The notes: generated by a model from the sequence alone, not told the origin. Shown: positions 54,008 to 63,771, counted from the first letter of the stretch. The stretch: DNA of 64,000 bases from Neobacillus niacini (GCF_023715415.1 NZ_JAMBOB010000001.1:558001-622000), one strand, 5' to 3'. Program-made: numbers and translations.

Positions 54008-54940
54008 TCAGATGGCTAATCTTTTTAAGATAACCGTTGACATTGCATCAATTAAATCGTCATTAGCGTTTGGCATTGCAGGACGATAATAACTTGCTCC
54101 TACTTCTTCAGCAACAATTCTACATTCGTAATCGTTATCATAGAGGACTTCTAAATGTTCACAAACAAAACCAACAGGTGCATAGACAAATGCTTTATAT
54201 GGGTGTTCTTTCGCTAATTCTCGAGTTAAATCTTGTACATCTGGTCCCAACCATGGATCGGGAGTATTTCCTGCACTTTGCCAGCCAATCGCATAGTTAC
54301 TTATTCCGGCTTGCTTTGCAATTAAATCAGCTGTTTCTTGAAGCTGGTTTGGATAAGGATCCCCAAATTGTAAAATCTTCTCTGGAAGACTATGAGCTGA
54401 GACAATCATCATAGCGTTATCTTTTTCTTCTTGAGGCATTTGCTCATAAATTCCTTTTATCTTTTCTGCCCAGTAGGTAATAAATTTAGGCTCATCATAC
54501 CAGCTGTCAATAGAAGTGATGTTCATGCCACCAAGTTTGTCCGCTTCTTCCTTTGCCCTGTTATTATAAGATTTAATACTAAACGTTGAAAAATGCGGTG
54601 CCAAGACAATACTAACAGCTTCTTTAATCCCGTCTGCATGCATTTCCTTAACAGCATCCTCGATAAATGGTTCTATATGCTTTAAGCCAAGATACATTTT
54701 AAACTCTATTTCATCTTGGACCCGATTTAAATGTTCTTCTAGTTTGTTTCCCTGCTCGATTGTAATTTTTGCAAGTGGTGATATACCGCCGATTGCTTCA
54801 TAGCGCCCACGTAATTCGTCAATCATTTCTGGAGTAGGCTTTCTGCCGTGCCTTATATGTGTATAGTATCGTTCTAAGTCATCTAAATGATATGGGGTTC
54901 CGTAAGCCATCACGAGTAATCCCATTTTCTTTTTAGTCAT
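54008..54940 (-). CDS. hemH: Coproporphyrin III ferrochelatase HemH (CpfC)
   Basis: This enzyme of 310 residues inserts ferrous iron into coproporphyrin III. It has [11 protein letters not shown], the metal-site His in LAPHFSTFS, and [23 protein letters not shown] and [16 protein letters not shown] with the second site Glu. ATG 54940 is favoured because GAGGTG is six bases upstream; ATG 54943 and GTG 54949 are in frame. hemY follows closely. Confidence 0.94.
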   Translation of the reverse strand: MTKKKMGLLVMAYGTPYHLDDLERYYTHIRHGRKPTPEMIDELRGRYEAIGGISPLAKITIEQGNKLEEHLNRVQDEIEFKMYLGLKHIEPFIEDAVKEMHADGIKEAVSIVLAPHFSTFSIKSYNNRAKEEADKLGGMNITSIDSWYDEPKFITYWAEKIKGIYEQMPQEEKDNAMMIVSAHSLPEKILQFGDPYPNQLQETADLIAKQAGISNYAIGWQSAGNTPDPWLGPDVQDLTRELAKEHPYKAFVYAPVGFVCEHLEVLYDNDYECRIVAEEVGASYYRPAMPNANDDLIDAMSTVILKRLAI

Positions 54941-55023
54941 CATCCGCACCTCGTTATTAAGTCTTGTTGCCCTATCCTAATCATAAGACCTTGTCCCTTT
55001 AAAAAATGGCCTCATTCGGATTT

Positions 55024-55058
55024 AGAGGGCCGCTAAGTGTTTAGGGCCCTCTTTTTTT
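55024..55058 (+). terminator. Hairpin in the hemE-hemH gap with T run on the + side
   Basis: AGAGGGCC pairs with GGCCCTCT with an inner TAA-type stem extension, and seven T follow on the + strand. The genes run on the reverse strand, where the stem lacks a T run, so its role in the hem operon is unclear. Confidence 0.4.
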
Positions 55059-55119
55059 ATGCATATTATATTGTGCCAAAAAAACAGCAATCTTACCAAT
55101 ATTAACACTTGAAGATAAT

Positions 55120-56166
55120 TTATCTGCTGCCCTTTGTTGCAGAATACTCGTGAATGAACGATGTTAATCTTTTCAAAGTGGCAGGATTAACGGATGGGAA
55201 TACCCCATGACCGAGGTTAAAGATATAGCCCCCCTCCGCCATACCCTGATCTAGAATGGCTTTAGCTCTTTCTTCAATCACTTCCCATGGTGCTAAAAGG
55301 ATTGCTGGGTCAAGATTACCTTGAACGGTTTTTTGAATGCCCAATTCTCTTGCTTGTTTAATTGGCAAACGCCAGTCCAATCCAACGACATCAAGTGGAA
55401 GGTCATTCCATTCTAAAGCAAGATGACTCGCTCCGACTCCAAACATAATAAGTGGAACATTCTCTTCTTTCAATTCTGAGAAGATTCTATTCATGACCGG
55501 CTTAATAAAGTAGCGGTAGTCTTCAACATTCAAGGCACCAACCCAAGAATCAAAGATTTGAATCGCTTTCGCTCCTGCCTTAATTTGTGATTTCACATAT
55601 GTAACAATCATATCAGCAAGTTTATCCATTAAAGCGAACCATGCTTTCGGCTCAGAATACATAAAAGCTTTTGTCTTATTATAATTTTTAGAAGGTCCGC
55701 CTTCGATCATGTAACTTGCGAGTGTAAAAGGAGCCCCTGAAAATCCAATTAACGGAACAGACAATTGTTCTTGAGTTAATAATTTAATCGTATCTAAAAC
55801 ATAAGGTACATCCTGTTCAGGATGAATTTCGCCAAGTTTTTCAACATCTGCTAAGGAAGTGATTGGGTTATCAATAACAGGACCAATTCCTGATTTTATT
55901 TCAACCTGCATTCCAATCGCTGGCAGCGGAGTCATAATATCCTTATATAGAATAGCCGCATCAACATTGTACTGCTCAACTGGGAGGCGGGTTACATACG
56001 CACAAAGTTCAGGCTGGTGAGTAATTTCAAATAAAGAGTATTTTTCTTTAATCTCTCTATATTCTGGCTGAGAGCGACCTGCCTGACGCATAAACCAAAC
56101 TGGTACGTGGTCAGTCTGTTCCCCTCTTGCTGCTTTTAAAAATGTTTCGTTGATTTGCTTCGTCAT
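55120..56166 (-). CDS. hemE: Uroporphyrinogen decarboxylase
   Basis: This 348-residue enzyme decarboxylates uroporphyrinogen III to coproporphyrinogen III. It has the substrate-binding [15 protein letters not shown] signature, the catalytic Asp region [21 protein letters not shown], and [13 protein letters not shown] near the end. The ATG at 56166 has AAAGGTGG upstream. It is first of hemE-hemH-hemY. Confidence 0.95.
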   Translation of the reverse strand: MTKQINETFLKAARGEQTDHVPVWFMRQAGRSQPEYREIKEKYSLFEITHQPELCAYVTRLPVEQYNVDAAILYKDIMTPLPAIGMQVEIKSGIGPVIDNPITSLADVEKLGEIHPEQDVPYVLDTIKLLTQEQLSVPLIGFSGAPFTLASYMIEGGPSKNYNKTKAFMYSEPKAWFALMDKLADMIVTYVKSQIKAGAKAIQIFDSWVGALNVEDYRYFIKPVMNRIFSELKEENVPLIMFGVGASHLALEWNDLPLDVVGLDWRLPIKQARELGIQKTVQGNLDPAILLAPWEVIEERAKAILDQGMAEGGYIFNLGHGVFPSVNPATLKRLTSFIHEYSATKGSR

Positions 56167-56446
56167 CTAAATAAATCCACCTTTCGAAAGACATGTCTAA
56201 TTATATTCTAATATATGTAGCAAAAAATTAAAAACTTCATAGAGTACATCGCACTCTTTTCACTATATCGGTTATTCCTATTTGTGTATAGGTAACGATG
56301 ATAAGTGTCAAAAAAAAGTCGTTTTTACGTTATTATTTCATCAAAACTCTTTCACCACTTTAATGCAGATTCATATTCTGTATTACATCCGAAAGGGCGA
56401 ATACCCATCTTTCGCCCTATGGATGAAGATGAAAGGGGGTCATTTT

Positions 56447-57844
56447 ATGCTTATTGAGCTTTCAGCTCTCCATTGGATATATGTTGTCTTTATTGCTCTT
56501 ATTATCGGATTTATGGTTAAACGAAGAGATACTACACTTATTTGTATCGTCGGGATATTCTTGATTGCCATTACGGCAACAGGATCATTAAGCAGTTCCG
56601 TCAGTAGTATTTTCAACAGTTTTATTTATGCGATTACAGAGCTGCTGTCAACCATCTTAGTCATTTCCATAATTGTGGCCATGAGCAAAACCTTAACTTC
56701 TACCGGGATAAACGATGTTATGATTTCGCCTTTTACAAAATTAATACGTAACCCTGCACTCGCATATTGGACCATTGGTATCTTAATGATGGTCATTTCC
56801 TGGTTCTTCTGGCCGTCTCCTGCTGTTGCCCTTCTAGGAGCAGTGCTCCTTCCGGTTGCTTTACGAGCGGGACTTCCAGCCTTGGGTGTTGCGATGGCAA
56901 TGAACTTATTCGGACATGGAATCGCTTTATCAGGTGACTTTGTCATACAGGCTGCACCAAAGTTAACTTCAGATGCTGCTGGAATTCCAATTGGTGATGT
57001 CATCAGTGCTAGTATACCCTTAGTATTTGTAATGGGGATTGTAACGACAATAGCTGCCTTCTATTTCCTCAAAAGAGATATGAAAAACGGAGTTTTAAAA
57101 CCAACTCCATATGTTCCAATGGAGACAAATGAAGAAACCACATCCGAGAAAAATCTCCTAACAATTGGCCAAAAGCGATTCTTTGCCATTCTTATTCCGA
57201 TATTATTCGTCATCGACGTTGCAGCTATGTTTATCCTTGACCTGACTGGCGGTGACGCGACTGCATTAGTTGGCGGAACATCAATTTTTATCCTTCTGCT
57301 TATCACCATGGTCAGCCATAAAAATAAGGGTCTCGAAAAAACAACAAGCTATTTAATTGAAGGATTTACCTTCGGGTTTAAGGTGTTTGGTCCAGTTATC
57401 CCAATCGCTGCCTTCTTCTATTTAGGTGATGCCGGTTTTGGAAAGATTATCGGAGACTTTTTACCAGATGGTTCTCAAGGTATTGTGAATGACCTTGGTA
57501 TTGCCTTAGCCAATGTAGTTCCATTAAGTAAAGTGGTCGGAGCAGTGACGTTAACCACAGTAGGAGCGATTACAGGTTTAGATGGATCAGGATTTTCTGG
57601 AATATCACTTGCAGGGTCTGTCGCAGGCTTATTTGCGGTTGCAATTGGTAAAGGTGTCGCCACTCTCACTGCCCTTGGGCAAATTGCAGCTATCTGGGTT
57701 GGGGGCGGAACTCTAGTACCTTGGGCCTTAATACCTGCTGCCGCTATTTGTAACGTTGACCCATTTGAGTTAGCAAGGCGGAATCTACTTCCTGTTGTTA
57801 TCGGACTTGTCGTCACTACGATAGTAGCAATGTTCCTAATATAA
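56447..57844 (+). CDS. yhfA: YhfA-like multi-pass membrane transporter
   Basis: This protein of 465 residues has about 11-12 membrane helices and re-entrant-like glycine- and proline-rich stretches (WFFWPSPAVALLGAVLLP, GHGIALSGDFVIQAAPK, GLDGSGFSGISLAG). It looks like a member of the large ion-transporter group that includes GntP and citrate-type carriers; the substrate is unknown. ATG 56447 follows AAAGGGGG, whereas the long frame upstream has no ribosome site. The 280-base gap to hemE shows nothing definite. Confidence 0.8.
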   Translation: MLIELSALHWIYVVFIALIIGFMVKRRDTTLICIVGIFLIAITATGSLSSSVSSIFNSFIYAITELLSTILVISIIVAMSKTLTSTGINDVMISPFTKLIRNPALAYWTIGILMMVISWFFWPSPAVALLGAVLLPVALRAGLPALGVAMAMNLFGHGIALSGDFVIQAAPKLTSDAAGIPIGDVISASIPLVFVMGIVTTIAAFYFLKRDMKNGVLKPTPYVPMETNEETTSEKNLLTIGQKRFFAILIPILFVIDVAAMFILDLTGGDATALVGGTSIFILLLITMVSHKNKGLEKTTSYLIEGFTFGFKVFGPVIPIAAFFYLGDAGFGKIIGDFLPDGSQGIVNDLGIALANVVPLSKVVGAVTLTTVGAITGLDGSGFSGISLAGSVAGLFAVAIGKGVATLTALGQIAAIWVGGGTLVPWALIPAAAICNVDPFELARRNLLPVVIGLVVTTIVAMFLI

Positions 57845-57871
57845 AAAAGAGGCCTCCGCCTCTTTTTTTGT
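57845..57871. terminator. Bidirectional terminator between yhfA and the PAP2 gene
   Basis: AAAAGAGGC pairs with GCCTCTTTT around a tight loop. Confidence 0.8.
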
Positions 57872-58503
57872 TACTTTATTAATTTCTTTTTGAAGAAGTT
57901 GTAAATAAATATAGATAGCATCACCCAAATATAGCCAAATGCATAGCCGCCAATGACATCAGTTGGGTAATGAACTTGAAGAATAATCCTACTGGCCCCA
58001 ATTAGCAAAAGCAACAATACCGTTACAGTGATGACGATTCTTTTAGCGGCCGCTAACTTCATACCTTCTAAAACGAGATATGCAATAAAAAAGTAAAAAA
58101 TCAATCCAACCATCGCATGTCCACTAGGAAAACTTAAACTATCAACATGTGCCAAATGTTCGAGCTCTGGCCTTGGACGTGAAATCCAGTCTTTTAATAG
58201 CTTATTCACTTCATTTCCCAGTGCTGTTGATAAGGCAATAGCGGCGGCTCCCAAGAAGTGACGTTTTATAAATAACAACCACACTAAAACGATCAACGCG
58301 GCTATACCGATTCCCTTTTTATCTCCCAATTCAGTTAGTAATAGAAAAAAGGGATTTAGTGCGTCTGGTACATAGGCAAATAAATCAGCGATCCTATCAT
58401 CTATCCAAAAAGTCTGTCCAGCAGCTACTTTGATAGAAATATAGATTGCTATTAGAGTAGCAAAGCCTAAGATTAAGTATGTAAAACGATTTCCTTTTTT
58501 CAT
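57871..58503 (-). CDS. PAP2-family membrane phosphatase
   Basis: This 210-residue protein has six membrane helices and the three PAP2 motifs KDWISRPRP, SFPSGHAM and ASRIILQVHYPTDVIGG. Such enzymes dephosphorylate lipid phosphates such as undecaprenyl pyrophosphate or phosphatidylglycerol phosphate on the outer membrane face. Which one applies here cannot be told. It is a single gene convergent with yhfA. Confidence 0.9.
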   Translation of the reverse strand: MKKGNRFTYLILGFATLIAIYISIKVAAGQTFWIDDRIADLFAYVPDALNPFFLLLTELGDKKGIGIAALIVLVWLLFIKRHFLGAAAIALSTALGNEVNKLLKDWISRPRPELEHLAHVDSLSFPSGHAMVGLIFYFFIAYLVLEGMKLAAAKRIVITVTVLLLLLIGASRIILQVHYPTDVIGGYAFGYIWVMLSIFIYNFFKKKLIK

Positions 58504-58632
58504 TGATTACATTATCCTTTCTCAGTCAAAACTCTATAAAATTATAAAGAAAATAAACTTAAAAATCTACATAATAGTGTAAAAGTGTTAAAATAGTTTG
58601 AAAATACCACTTTGGTGTTGGGGGTAATTTAT

Positions 58633-59811
58633 ATGAACAATCAATTGTATTCAAAATTAGAAGGTTACTATGATGAGATGGTATCTATTCGCAGGTTTAT
58701 GCACCAGCACCCTGAATTGTCCTTTCAAGAGCATAACACGGCACAGTTTATTAAAGCTTATTATGAAAAGCTTGGGATAGAAGTGAAGGGAAATGTTGGT
58801 GGAAATGGAGTTGTTGCGAAAGTATACGGCAAAAAGCCTGGAAAAACGGTGGCATTAAGAGCGGATTTTGACGCCCTTCCTATCCAGGATGAAAAGGACG
58901 TACCTTATAAATCGCTAGTCCCTGGAGTCATGCATGCCTGTGGTCATGATGGACATACAGCAACTTTGCTTGTCCTCGCAAAGGTGCTTGATGAAATGAA
59001 AGATGAGCTGGAAGGAAATTATGTCTTAATCCATCAGCATGCCGAGGAATTTGCACCAGGCGGAGCCATCACAATGATTGAGGATGGCTGCTTAGAAGGT
59101 GTTGATGTTATTTTTGGTACTCATCTATGGGCAAGTGAACCCACAGGAACTATTCAATATCGAACAGGCCCGATTATGGCGGCAGCTGATCGTTTTGAAA
59201 TTGATATTCAGGGCAAAGGCGGGCATGGTGCACAGCCTCATAAGACAAAGGATGCCATAGTCACCGCTTCACAGCTAGTATTAAATCTGCAGCAAATTGT
59301 CAGCAGGAAAGTAAATCCAGTTGAGTCAGCTGTTATTACAGTAGGCACATTTATGTCAGAAAATGCATTTAACGTAATAGCAGATAAAGCAAAGCTTGTT
59401 GGGACCGTCCGAACATTTAACGATGATGTACGTCAATACATTGAAGAAGAAATGGATAGAATTATTAAAGGAACTTGTTACTTGTCTGACAGCACCTATA
59501 ACTTCTTGTATGAACGAGGTTATCCAGCAGTCGTCAACCATGCAAAAGAAACAGAATTTCTAGTCACTAGTGCTAAGGAGGTTCCTGAGGTTCTTACCAT
59601 CGAGGAATCTGAGCCGCAAATGGGTGGAGAGGATTTTGCTTATTATTTAAAGAAAATACCTGGCACCTTCTTTTTCACAGGCGCTAAACCTCCTGGCGAT
59701 GACTCTGGCTACCCACATCACCATCCGAAATTTGACATCGATGAGACTGCAATGTTAATCGCTGCAAAAACACTTGGCACTGCAGCTATTAGAATACACC
59801 AAGAAGATTAA
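58633..59811 (+). CDS. yhaA: M20-family amidohydrolase, YhaA-like
   Basis: This protein of 392 residues is an N-acyl-amino-acid amidohydrolase type peptidase. It has the metal motif VMHACGHDGHTATLL, the Glu pair in HAEEFAPGG, a lid domain (about 180-295), and EPQMGGEDFAYYL with DSGYPHHHPKFDIDE at the end. ATG 58633 follows TTGGGGGT; seven codons of open frame lie upstream. It adjoins ecsC, convergent, as yhaA does in B. subtilis. Confidence 0.88.
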   Translation: MNNQLYSKLEGYYDEMVSIRRFMHQHPELSFQEHNTAQFIKAYYEKLGIEVKGNVGGNGVVAKVYGKKPGKTVALRADFDALPIQDEKDVPYKSLVPGVMHACGHDGHTATLLVLAKVLDEMKDELEGNYVLIHQHAEEFAPGGAITMIEDGCLEGVDVIFGTHLWASEPTGTIQYRTGPIMAAADRFEIDIQGKGGHGAQPHKTKDAIVTASQLVLNLQQIVSRKVNPVESAVITVGTFMSENAFNVIADKAKLVGTVRTFNDDVRQYIEEEMDRIIKGTCYLSDSTYNFLYERGYPAVVNHAKETEFLVTSAKEVPEVLTIEESEPQMGGEDFAYYLKKIPGTFFFTGAKPPGDDSGYPHHHPKFDIDETAMLIAAKTLGTAAIRIHQED

Positions 59812-59815
59812 TGCA

Positions 59816-59849
59816 AAAACCCCTGAACATTATTAAAGTTCAGGGGCTT
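59816..59849. terminator. Bidirectional terminator between yhaA and ecsC
   Basis: AAAACCCCTGAAC pairs with GTTCAGGGGCTTTT around a nine-base loop; the ecsC stop lies inside it. Confidence 0.85.
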
Positions 59850-60555
59850 TTTCTAGGATTCTTAATCTGTATGCGTTCATCGCAGTCTCACCTAATTGTT
59901 TCAATAAGTTGTTATTCGCATATGCACCCACAAATGCACCAATGCCCGGCACTAACTGGAACATCTTAACAAGGTCAATATAATCTCTATATTCCTGTTG
60001 AAATTTTCGCCAATCCATTTCCACGAGTGTCTGCTTTCTCTCTTCCCAGTTTTCAATGTCAGCTAGTGTTTCTCGGCGAATATCATCACTTGAAAATGCA
60101 AGCTGGAAGATATGCAGTAGAAATAGTCGTTCTTCAAATTCCTTTGTGTTAAATCCATAAATAGCAGCTGCTTCAAAAAGAAATTTCATTTTTATGGAAA
60201 GCAGTAATGGAAAATCGGCGAGACCAAGCAGGATTCCTCCAGCGCCCGTCCCCGCCCCCTCCACAAGAGCCGTCTTTTGAAATACAGCCGTCTTTTTTCT
60301 CATTAATTCATCACGTTCTTCTAAGGTCATACCTGCAGCTTGATTTTTGTTTGTCGTGAGTTGGGAACCAAATAAGGTGGTTTTGACCATTCCCTTTATG
60401 CTTTCTGTCATGACCTCATGGACCTTTTCCGGGATCATTTCATTTATTTTCCCTTGAGCCTTTTTAGATATTCGATTCATCATCCCTGAACGTCTCGTTA
60501 ATTTTCTTTTCCACTCAACCACTTCACCGTATACCTTTAACTCATATTCATTCAT
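59833..60555 (-). CDS. ecsC: EcsC-family protein
   Basis: This protein of 240 residues has a glycine-rich stretch (GAGTGAGGILLGLADFPLLLSIKMKFL) and a C-terminal LVPGIGAFVGAYANNNLL, typical of EcsC, whose function is unknown. ATG 60555 follows AAAGGGGAGTGGG. It is third in ecsA-ecsB-ecsC, 49 bases after ecsB. Confidence 0.87.
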   Translation of the reverse strand: MNEYELKVYGEVVEWKRKLTRRSGMMNRISKKAQGKINEMIPEKVHEVMTESIKGMVKTTLFGSQLTTNKNQAAGMTLEERDELMRKKTAVFQKTALVEGAGTGAGGILLGLADFPLLLSIKMKFLFEAAAIYGFNTKEFEERLFLLHIFQLAFSSDDIRRETLADIENWEERKQTLVEMDWRKFQQEYRDYIDLVKMFQLVPGIGAFVGAYANNNLLKQLGETAMNAYRLRILEKAPEL

Positions 60556-60604
60556 GCTCCCACTCCCCTTTAGCAAAAGAATATTAGGTTGTTTCCAAAT
60601 CCAT

Positions 60605-61816
60605 TCATGCTTTTAGTCTTTTCTTACTATAAACATTTACAAATAAAATACTAAACAATAATCCTGAGAGTAGGACTGCTAATGCATACATCCATTCCCC
60701 TTTTACCAAAACAATCAAGGTAAAAACGGTGGATTGAATATAGAGAATAGTTTTTAGAATGGAATGGAATGCAGCCATTTTGTACTTTTGGGAAACAGGA
60801 TATAAATCAATCCAAAGCTTGTTTTGGTGATGATTCCATAAGGGCAGCAATTGAAATCCAGTTAAGTAAATAAACAAGAGCGACAGAACCATTTGCCCCC
60901 ACCCAAAGGAAATAAAGTACAGCGCTAAAGCTCCAATTACAGTTAAACGAATAAAAAGTCCTAAGTAATCTGATGCTCTTAGGAATGTCCGAGCAAATAA
61001 GTAATGATAGGTTTTATTCTGTGAAAAAGAAATGGAATTAATAAATAAATCTAACCACTTTCTCCTTTTAACAGTGTCTTTTAATTTCGGTACATCTGTG
61101 AATAAATTAGCTAAGCGATAAAAGGATGCCATACGCTTCTCTTCTTGTGCAATAAGTAAATCCCACTTCAACCCCATTTTTTTCGTTTTAACATAAAAGG
61201 ATTGATAGTAAAATGCCAAAATGAAGGCAAATAGTAGTAAGAACAGGATATTAGCATTGCTAAATAATAAAAAGGTAAAGGTTACATTAATGAAATATCG
61301 GACAAACATGTCCCAAATATAAACGGATGGTTGCACATAATAGTGAATTCTCCAGTTAAGTGCAAGATTCCATGCTTTTATGATCAATAACACCAGTAAA
61401 AAAATAAAAAACGATTGAAAACCATCTGCACTAACGTGTGCATACATTGGCATTAATACAGCTAATACCATTAATAAAATATATCCTTGAAAGATTAAAC
61501 TTATTAACCCAGATCGCAAGAAATATCCCTTTAACCTTGTTTCAAGTGGAATCAAAAATACCTGATCAGCCTCAAGCAAAAAAGTATACACAGGACTATG
61601 TGTTAATAACATCCCTATTACTAACGCTATAATAATTTCTACAGGAAATTCTTGTGACAATGAGCTTATCCATTCTTGATAATAAAAGGCAGCTGTACCA
61701 ATTAGAAATAGCAGCACGACAACTAGATGACCATTTAATATGTAACGAAGATAAATGCCCAATTCTTTTAGACGATGAACAGATCTGTCCTTCCATAGCT
61801 TTTTCTCATCAAACAT
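60605..61816 (-). CDS. ecsB: ABC transporter permease EcsB
   Basis: This 403-residue membrane protein with about eight to ten helices is the permease partner of EcsA. The Ecs transporter affects protein secretion, competence, sporulation and intramembrane proteolysis by RasP in B. subtilis, and its substrate was long uncertain. The ATG overlaps the ecsA end by eight bases. Confidence 0.9.
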   Translation of the reverse strand: MFDEKKLWKDRSVHRLKELGIYLRYILNGHLVVVLLFLIGTAAFYYQEWISSLSQEFPVEIIIALVIGMLLTHSPVYTFLLEADQVFLIPLETRLKGYFLRSGLISLIFQGYILLMVLAVLMPMYAHVSADGFQSFFIFLLVLLIIKAWNLALNWRIHYYVQPSVYIWDMFVRYFINVTFTFLLFSNANILFLLLFAFILAFYYQSFYVKTKKMGLKWDLLIAQEEKRMASFYRLANLFTDVPKLKDTVKRRKWLDLFINSISFSQNKTYHYLFARTFLRASDYLGLFIRLTVIGALALYFISFGWGQMVLSLLFIYLTGFQLLPLWNHHQNKLWIDLYPVSQKYKMAAFHSILKTILYIQSTVFTLIVLVKGEWMYALAVLLSGLLFSILFVNVYSKKRLKA

Positions 61817-62549
61817 ATTTTTCTTCCTTCGTTAATTGGATATATAAATCATCTAATGAAGCTGTGGGCATTGAAAATTCCTTTCTGAGTTCACTAAGTG
61901 TCCCTTTTGCACGAACTTTTCCTTCATGGAGAATGATAAATGAGTCACAGTATTTCTCCGCAGTGGTAAGAATATGGGTTGACATTAGTATCCCTGCACC
62001 GTTTTCTTTCATTTTTTTCATTAAATCAAGCAATGATTGAATCCCAAGCGGATCAAGCCCAACAAATGGTTCATCCACTATATAAAGAGATGGCTGCACC
62101 AAAAAGGCGCACATAATCATTACTTTTTGTTTCATCCCTTTGGAAAAATGAGCTGGAAACCATTTCAGTCTTTTTTCCATTCGAAATTCAGCTAATAATT
62201 TCTCAATTCGTGTTTTATATGTAGTTTCATCTAAACCATATGCCATTGCCGTTAATCTTAAATGTTCCTCAAGAGTTAGTTCTTCGTATAAAACAGGCGT
62301 TTCTGGAACAAAAGTAAACATTTTTCGATAAGCTTCTTTATCTTCGGTTATTGTACGTCCATTTATTTTCACTTCTCCTTGGTGTGGTTCCATTAAACCA
62401 ATGATATGTTTAATCGTTGTACTTTTCCCAGCACCATTGAGTCCAATTAATCCAACTAATTCTTTTGCGTTTACTTCAAAGGATACATCTTTTAGAACAG
62501 GGTTCCTGGTATATCCGCCTGTAAGACCTTCAATCGATAATAAAGACAT
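61809..62549 (-). CDS. ecsA: ABC transporter ATP-binding protein EcsA
   Basis: This 246-residue ATPase has Walker A GLNGAGKST (about residues 36-44), signature-type HFSKGMKQKV, Walker B LYIVDEPFVGLD, and switch His in STH. It powers EcsB. The gene is divergent from hit, across a 589-base gap that holds a decayed tandem repeat. Confidence 0.94.
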   Translation of the reverse strand: MSLLSIEGLTGGYTRNPVLKDVSFEVNAKELVGLIGLNGAGKSTTIKHIIGLMEPHQGEVKINGRTITEDKEAYRKMFTFVPETPVLYEELTLEEHLRLTAMAYGLDETTYKTRIEKLLAEFRMEKRLKWFPAHFSKGMKQKVMIMCAFLVQPSLYIVDEPFVGLDPLGIQSLLDLMKKMKENGAGILMSTHILTTAEKYCDSFIILHEGKVRAKGTLSELRKEFSMPTASLDDLYIQLTKEEKYV

Positions 62550-62719
62550 GCGCTCCGTCCTTCCATATCATAATTACTTTACATTTTACCAAATCGCAGT
62601 TGATAAAAATAGGAATTCAAATTTTCATTACTTTTTTTGTATATTTGAAATCAAAATGGTTATCATAATATTTGAAGGGGAAACACCTACTACTCGATGA
62701 AGTGATTCATCAAATTTTG

Positions 62720-62988
62720 AAATGAGGTGTCTGTCAAAGACATTAACCTTTTCAAACAAGTAGCTTCTAAACGTTTCAAATAAGGGGATGGTTGTTTTGC
62801 ACAAGTTGCCTGGTAACCATTTAGAGTTCAAATAACACCAGCTATTTATCAAAAAAATAAATGAGGTGTTTACCGCAGATTATCATCCGTTTTTATAAGT
62901 TGGAAAAACTTTAAAAACACATAGGGGATGGTCAGCTTGAACAATAATTACTGTTTTTAAAAAACACTATATTGCCAAATGAGGTGTT
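62720..62988. repeat. Decayed tandem repeat of about 140 bases in the ecsA-hit gap
   Basis: AAATGAGGTGT occurs at 62720, 62859 and 62977. AGGGGATGGT occurs 63-64 bases after the first two, at 62783 and 62923. The two marker words keep the same order and distance, so the region looks like a diverged tandem duplication with a third, shortened unit. No ORF of note or RNA gene is visible in the 62550-63138 gap otherwise. Confidence 0.55.
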
Positions 62989-63037
62989 TATCAAACGTAA
63001 TTCCTGAATGAACGTATAATTGAAGCAAGTCCCCTTC

Positions 63038-63080
63038 GAGAGGACAGGATTCCACGCGGATCCTGTCTCTTTCTTTTTTT
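63038..63080 (+). terminator. Hairpin with T run upstream of hit
   Basis: AGAGGACAGGAT pairs with ATCCTGTCTCT and is followed by TTTCTTTTTTT. It ends about 60 bases before hit and 18 bases after a TATAAT hexamer (63015-63020), so it may end a very short leader or small RNA. Confidence 0.6.
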
Positions 63081-63138
63081 ATTCCCCAAACATATGGTAA
63101 AATACGGATATCAAACAAATAAAGGGGTTGTCTACTCA

Positions 63139-63558
63139 ATGAGCGATTGTATTTTTTGCAAAATAGTTAATGGTGAAATTCCAGCTGCAAAGGTATTTGA
63201 AAATGAACATGTTATGGCCTTCTTAGATATCAGCCAGGTAACAAAAGGACATACACTGGTCATTCCTAAAGTACATAAAGAAAATTTGTTTGAACTCACT
63301 CCTAACATCGCTAAAAACCTTTTCGAATCTGTTCCAGAGATTGCAAATGCACTTAAAGAAGAATATAAGCCGCTCGGCTTAAACCTAGTTAATAATAATG
63401 GAGAACAAGCGGGTCAAACGGTATTTCATTTCCATGTGCATCTAATACCACGTTATGGTCAAGGAGATGGATTTGGTGCAGTTTGGAAATCAAATACAAG
63501 CGATTATACTCCACAAACACTAAAAGAAATGGCAGAAAATATCAGTAAGCATTTTTAG
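63139..63558 (+). CDS. hit: HIT-family nucleotide hydrolase
   Basis: This 139-residue HIT protein has the metal-binding SDCIFCKIVNGEIP start (C-x2-C), KGHTLVIPKVH, and the catalytic histidine triad FHFHVHLIPRY. The family hydrolyses nucleotide phosphoramidates and related compounds. ATG 63139 (MSDCIFC) is the conserved start, with AAAGGGG upstream. It is divergent from ecsA, as in B. subtilis. Confidence 0.92.
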   Translation: MSDCIFCKIVNGEIPAAKVFENEHVMAFLDISQVTKGHTLVIPKVHKENLFELTPNIAKNLFESVPEIANALKEEYKPLGLNLVNNNGEQAGQTVFHFHVHLIPRYGQGDGFGAVWKSNTSDYTPQTLKEMAENISKHF

Positions 63559-63611
63559 TGAGAAAGAATAAATTATCTGAAAATTATATCTTTATTATTT
63601 TTATATACCTG

Positions 63612-63620
63612 TGCTATAAT
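63612..63620 (+). promoter_or_regulatory. Extended -10 promoter of trpP
   Basis: TGC followed by TATAAT (63615-63620) forms an extended -10. It gives a leader of about 120 bases before trpP. The -35 region is AT-rich without a clear match. Confidence 0.6.
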
Positions 63621-63669
63621 GATATAAAGTTTTTCGCTGTAGGCATTAGCGCACTACAGGAGGAACCAT

Positions 63670-63771
63670 TAGCTAGGTGAAAGAGAAATTCTTTCACTAG
63701 GTGAAAGGTGAGAGCCTTTCACACTGAGACAGCAGAGGAGAGATGAGAAATGAATACAAAGAATCTAGTAG
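63670..63771 (+). promoter_or_regulatory. Probable TRAP-binding leader of trpP
   Basis: Many (G/T)AG triplets occur: 63670, 63674, 63683, 63698, 63710, 63726, 63735, 63740, 63745, 63766 and 63769. Between 63730 and 63747 the triplets CAG, GAG, GAG, GAG repeat every five bases, the spacing bound by the TRAP 11-mer. They overlap the ribosome site (GAGGAGAGATGAG) and flank the start codon, so TRAP with tryptophan would block translation, as known for B. subtilis trpP. Confidence 0.72.
63676..63722. repeat. Double-hairpin intergenic repeat, copy B
   Basis: GGTGAAAGAG..TTCTTTCAC, then TA, then GGTGAAAGG..CCTTTCAC. It has the same double-hairpin layout and junction word TTTCACTAGGTGAAA as copy A at 15664. 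It is embedded in the trpP leader. Confidence 0.65.

Noticed and set aside
62628..63139. Short reverse-strand open frames in the ecsA-hit gap
   Set aside because: They have no ribosome site and no resemblance to known proteins, and they overlap the decayed repeat and the hit leader.
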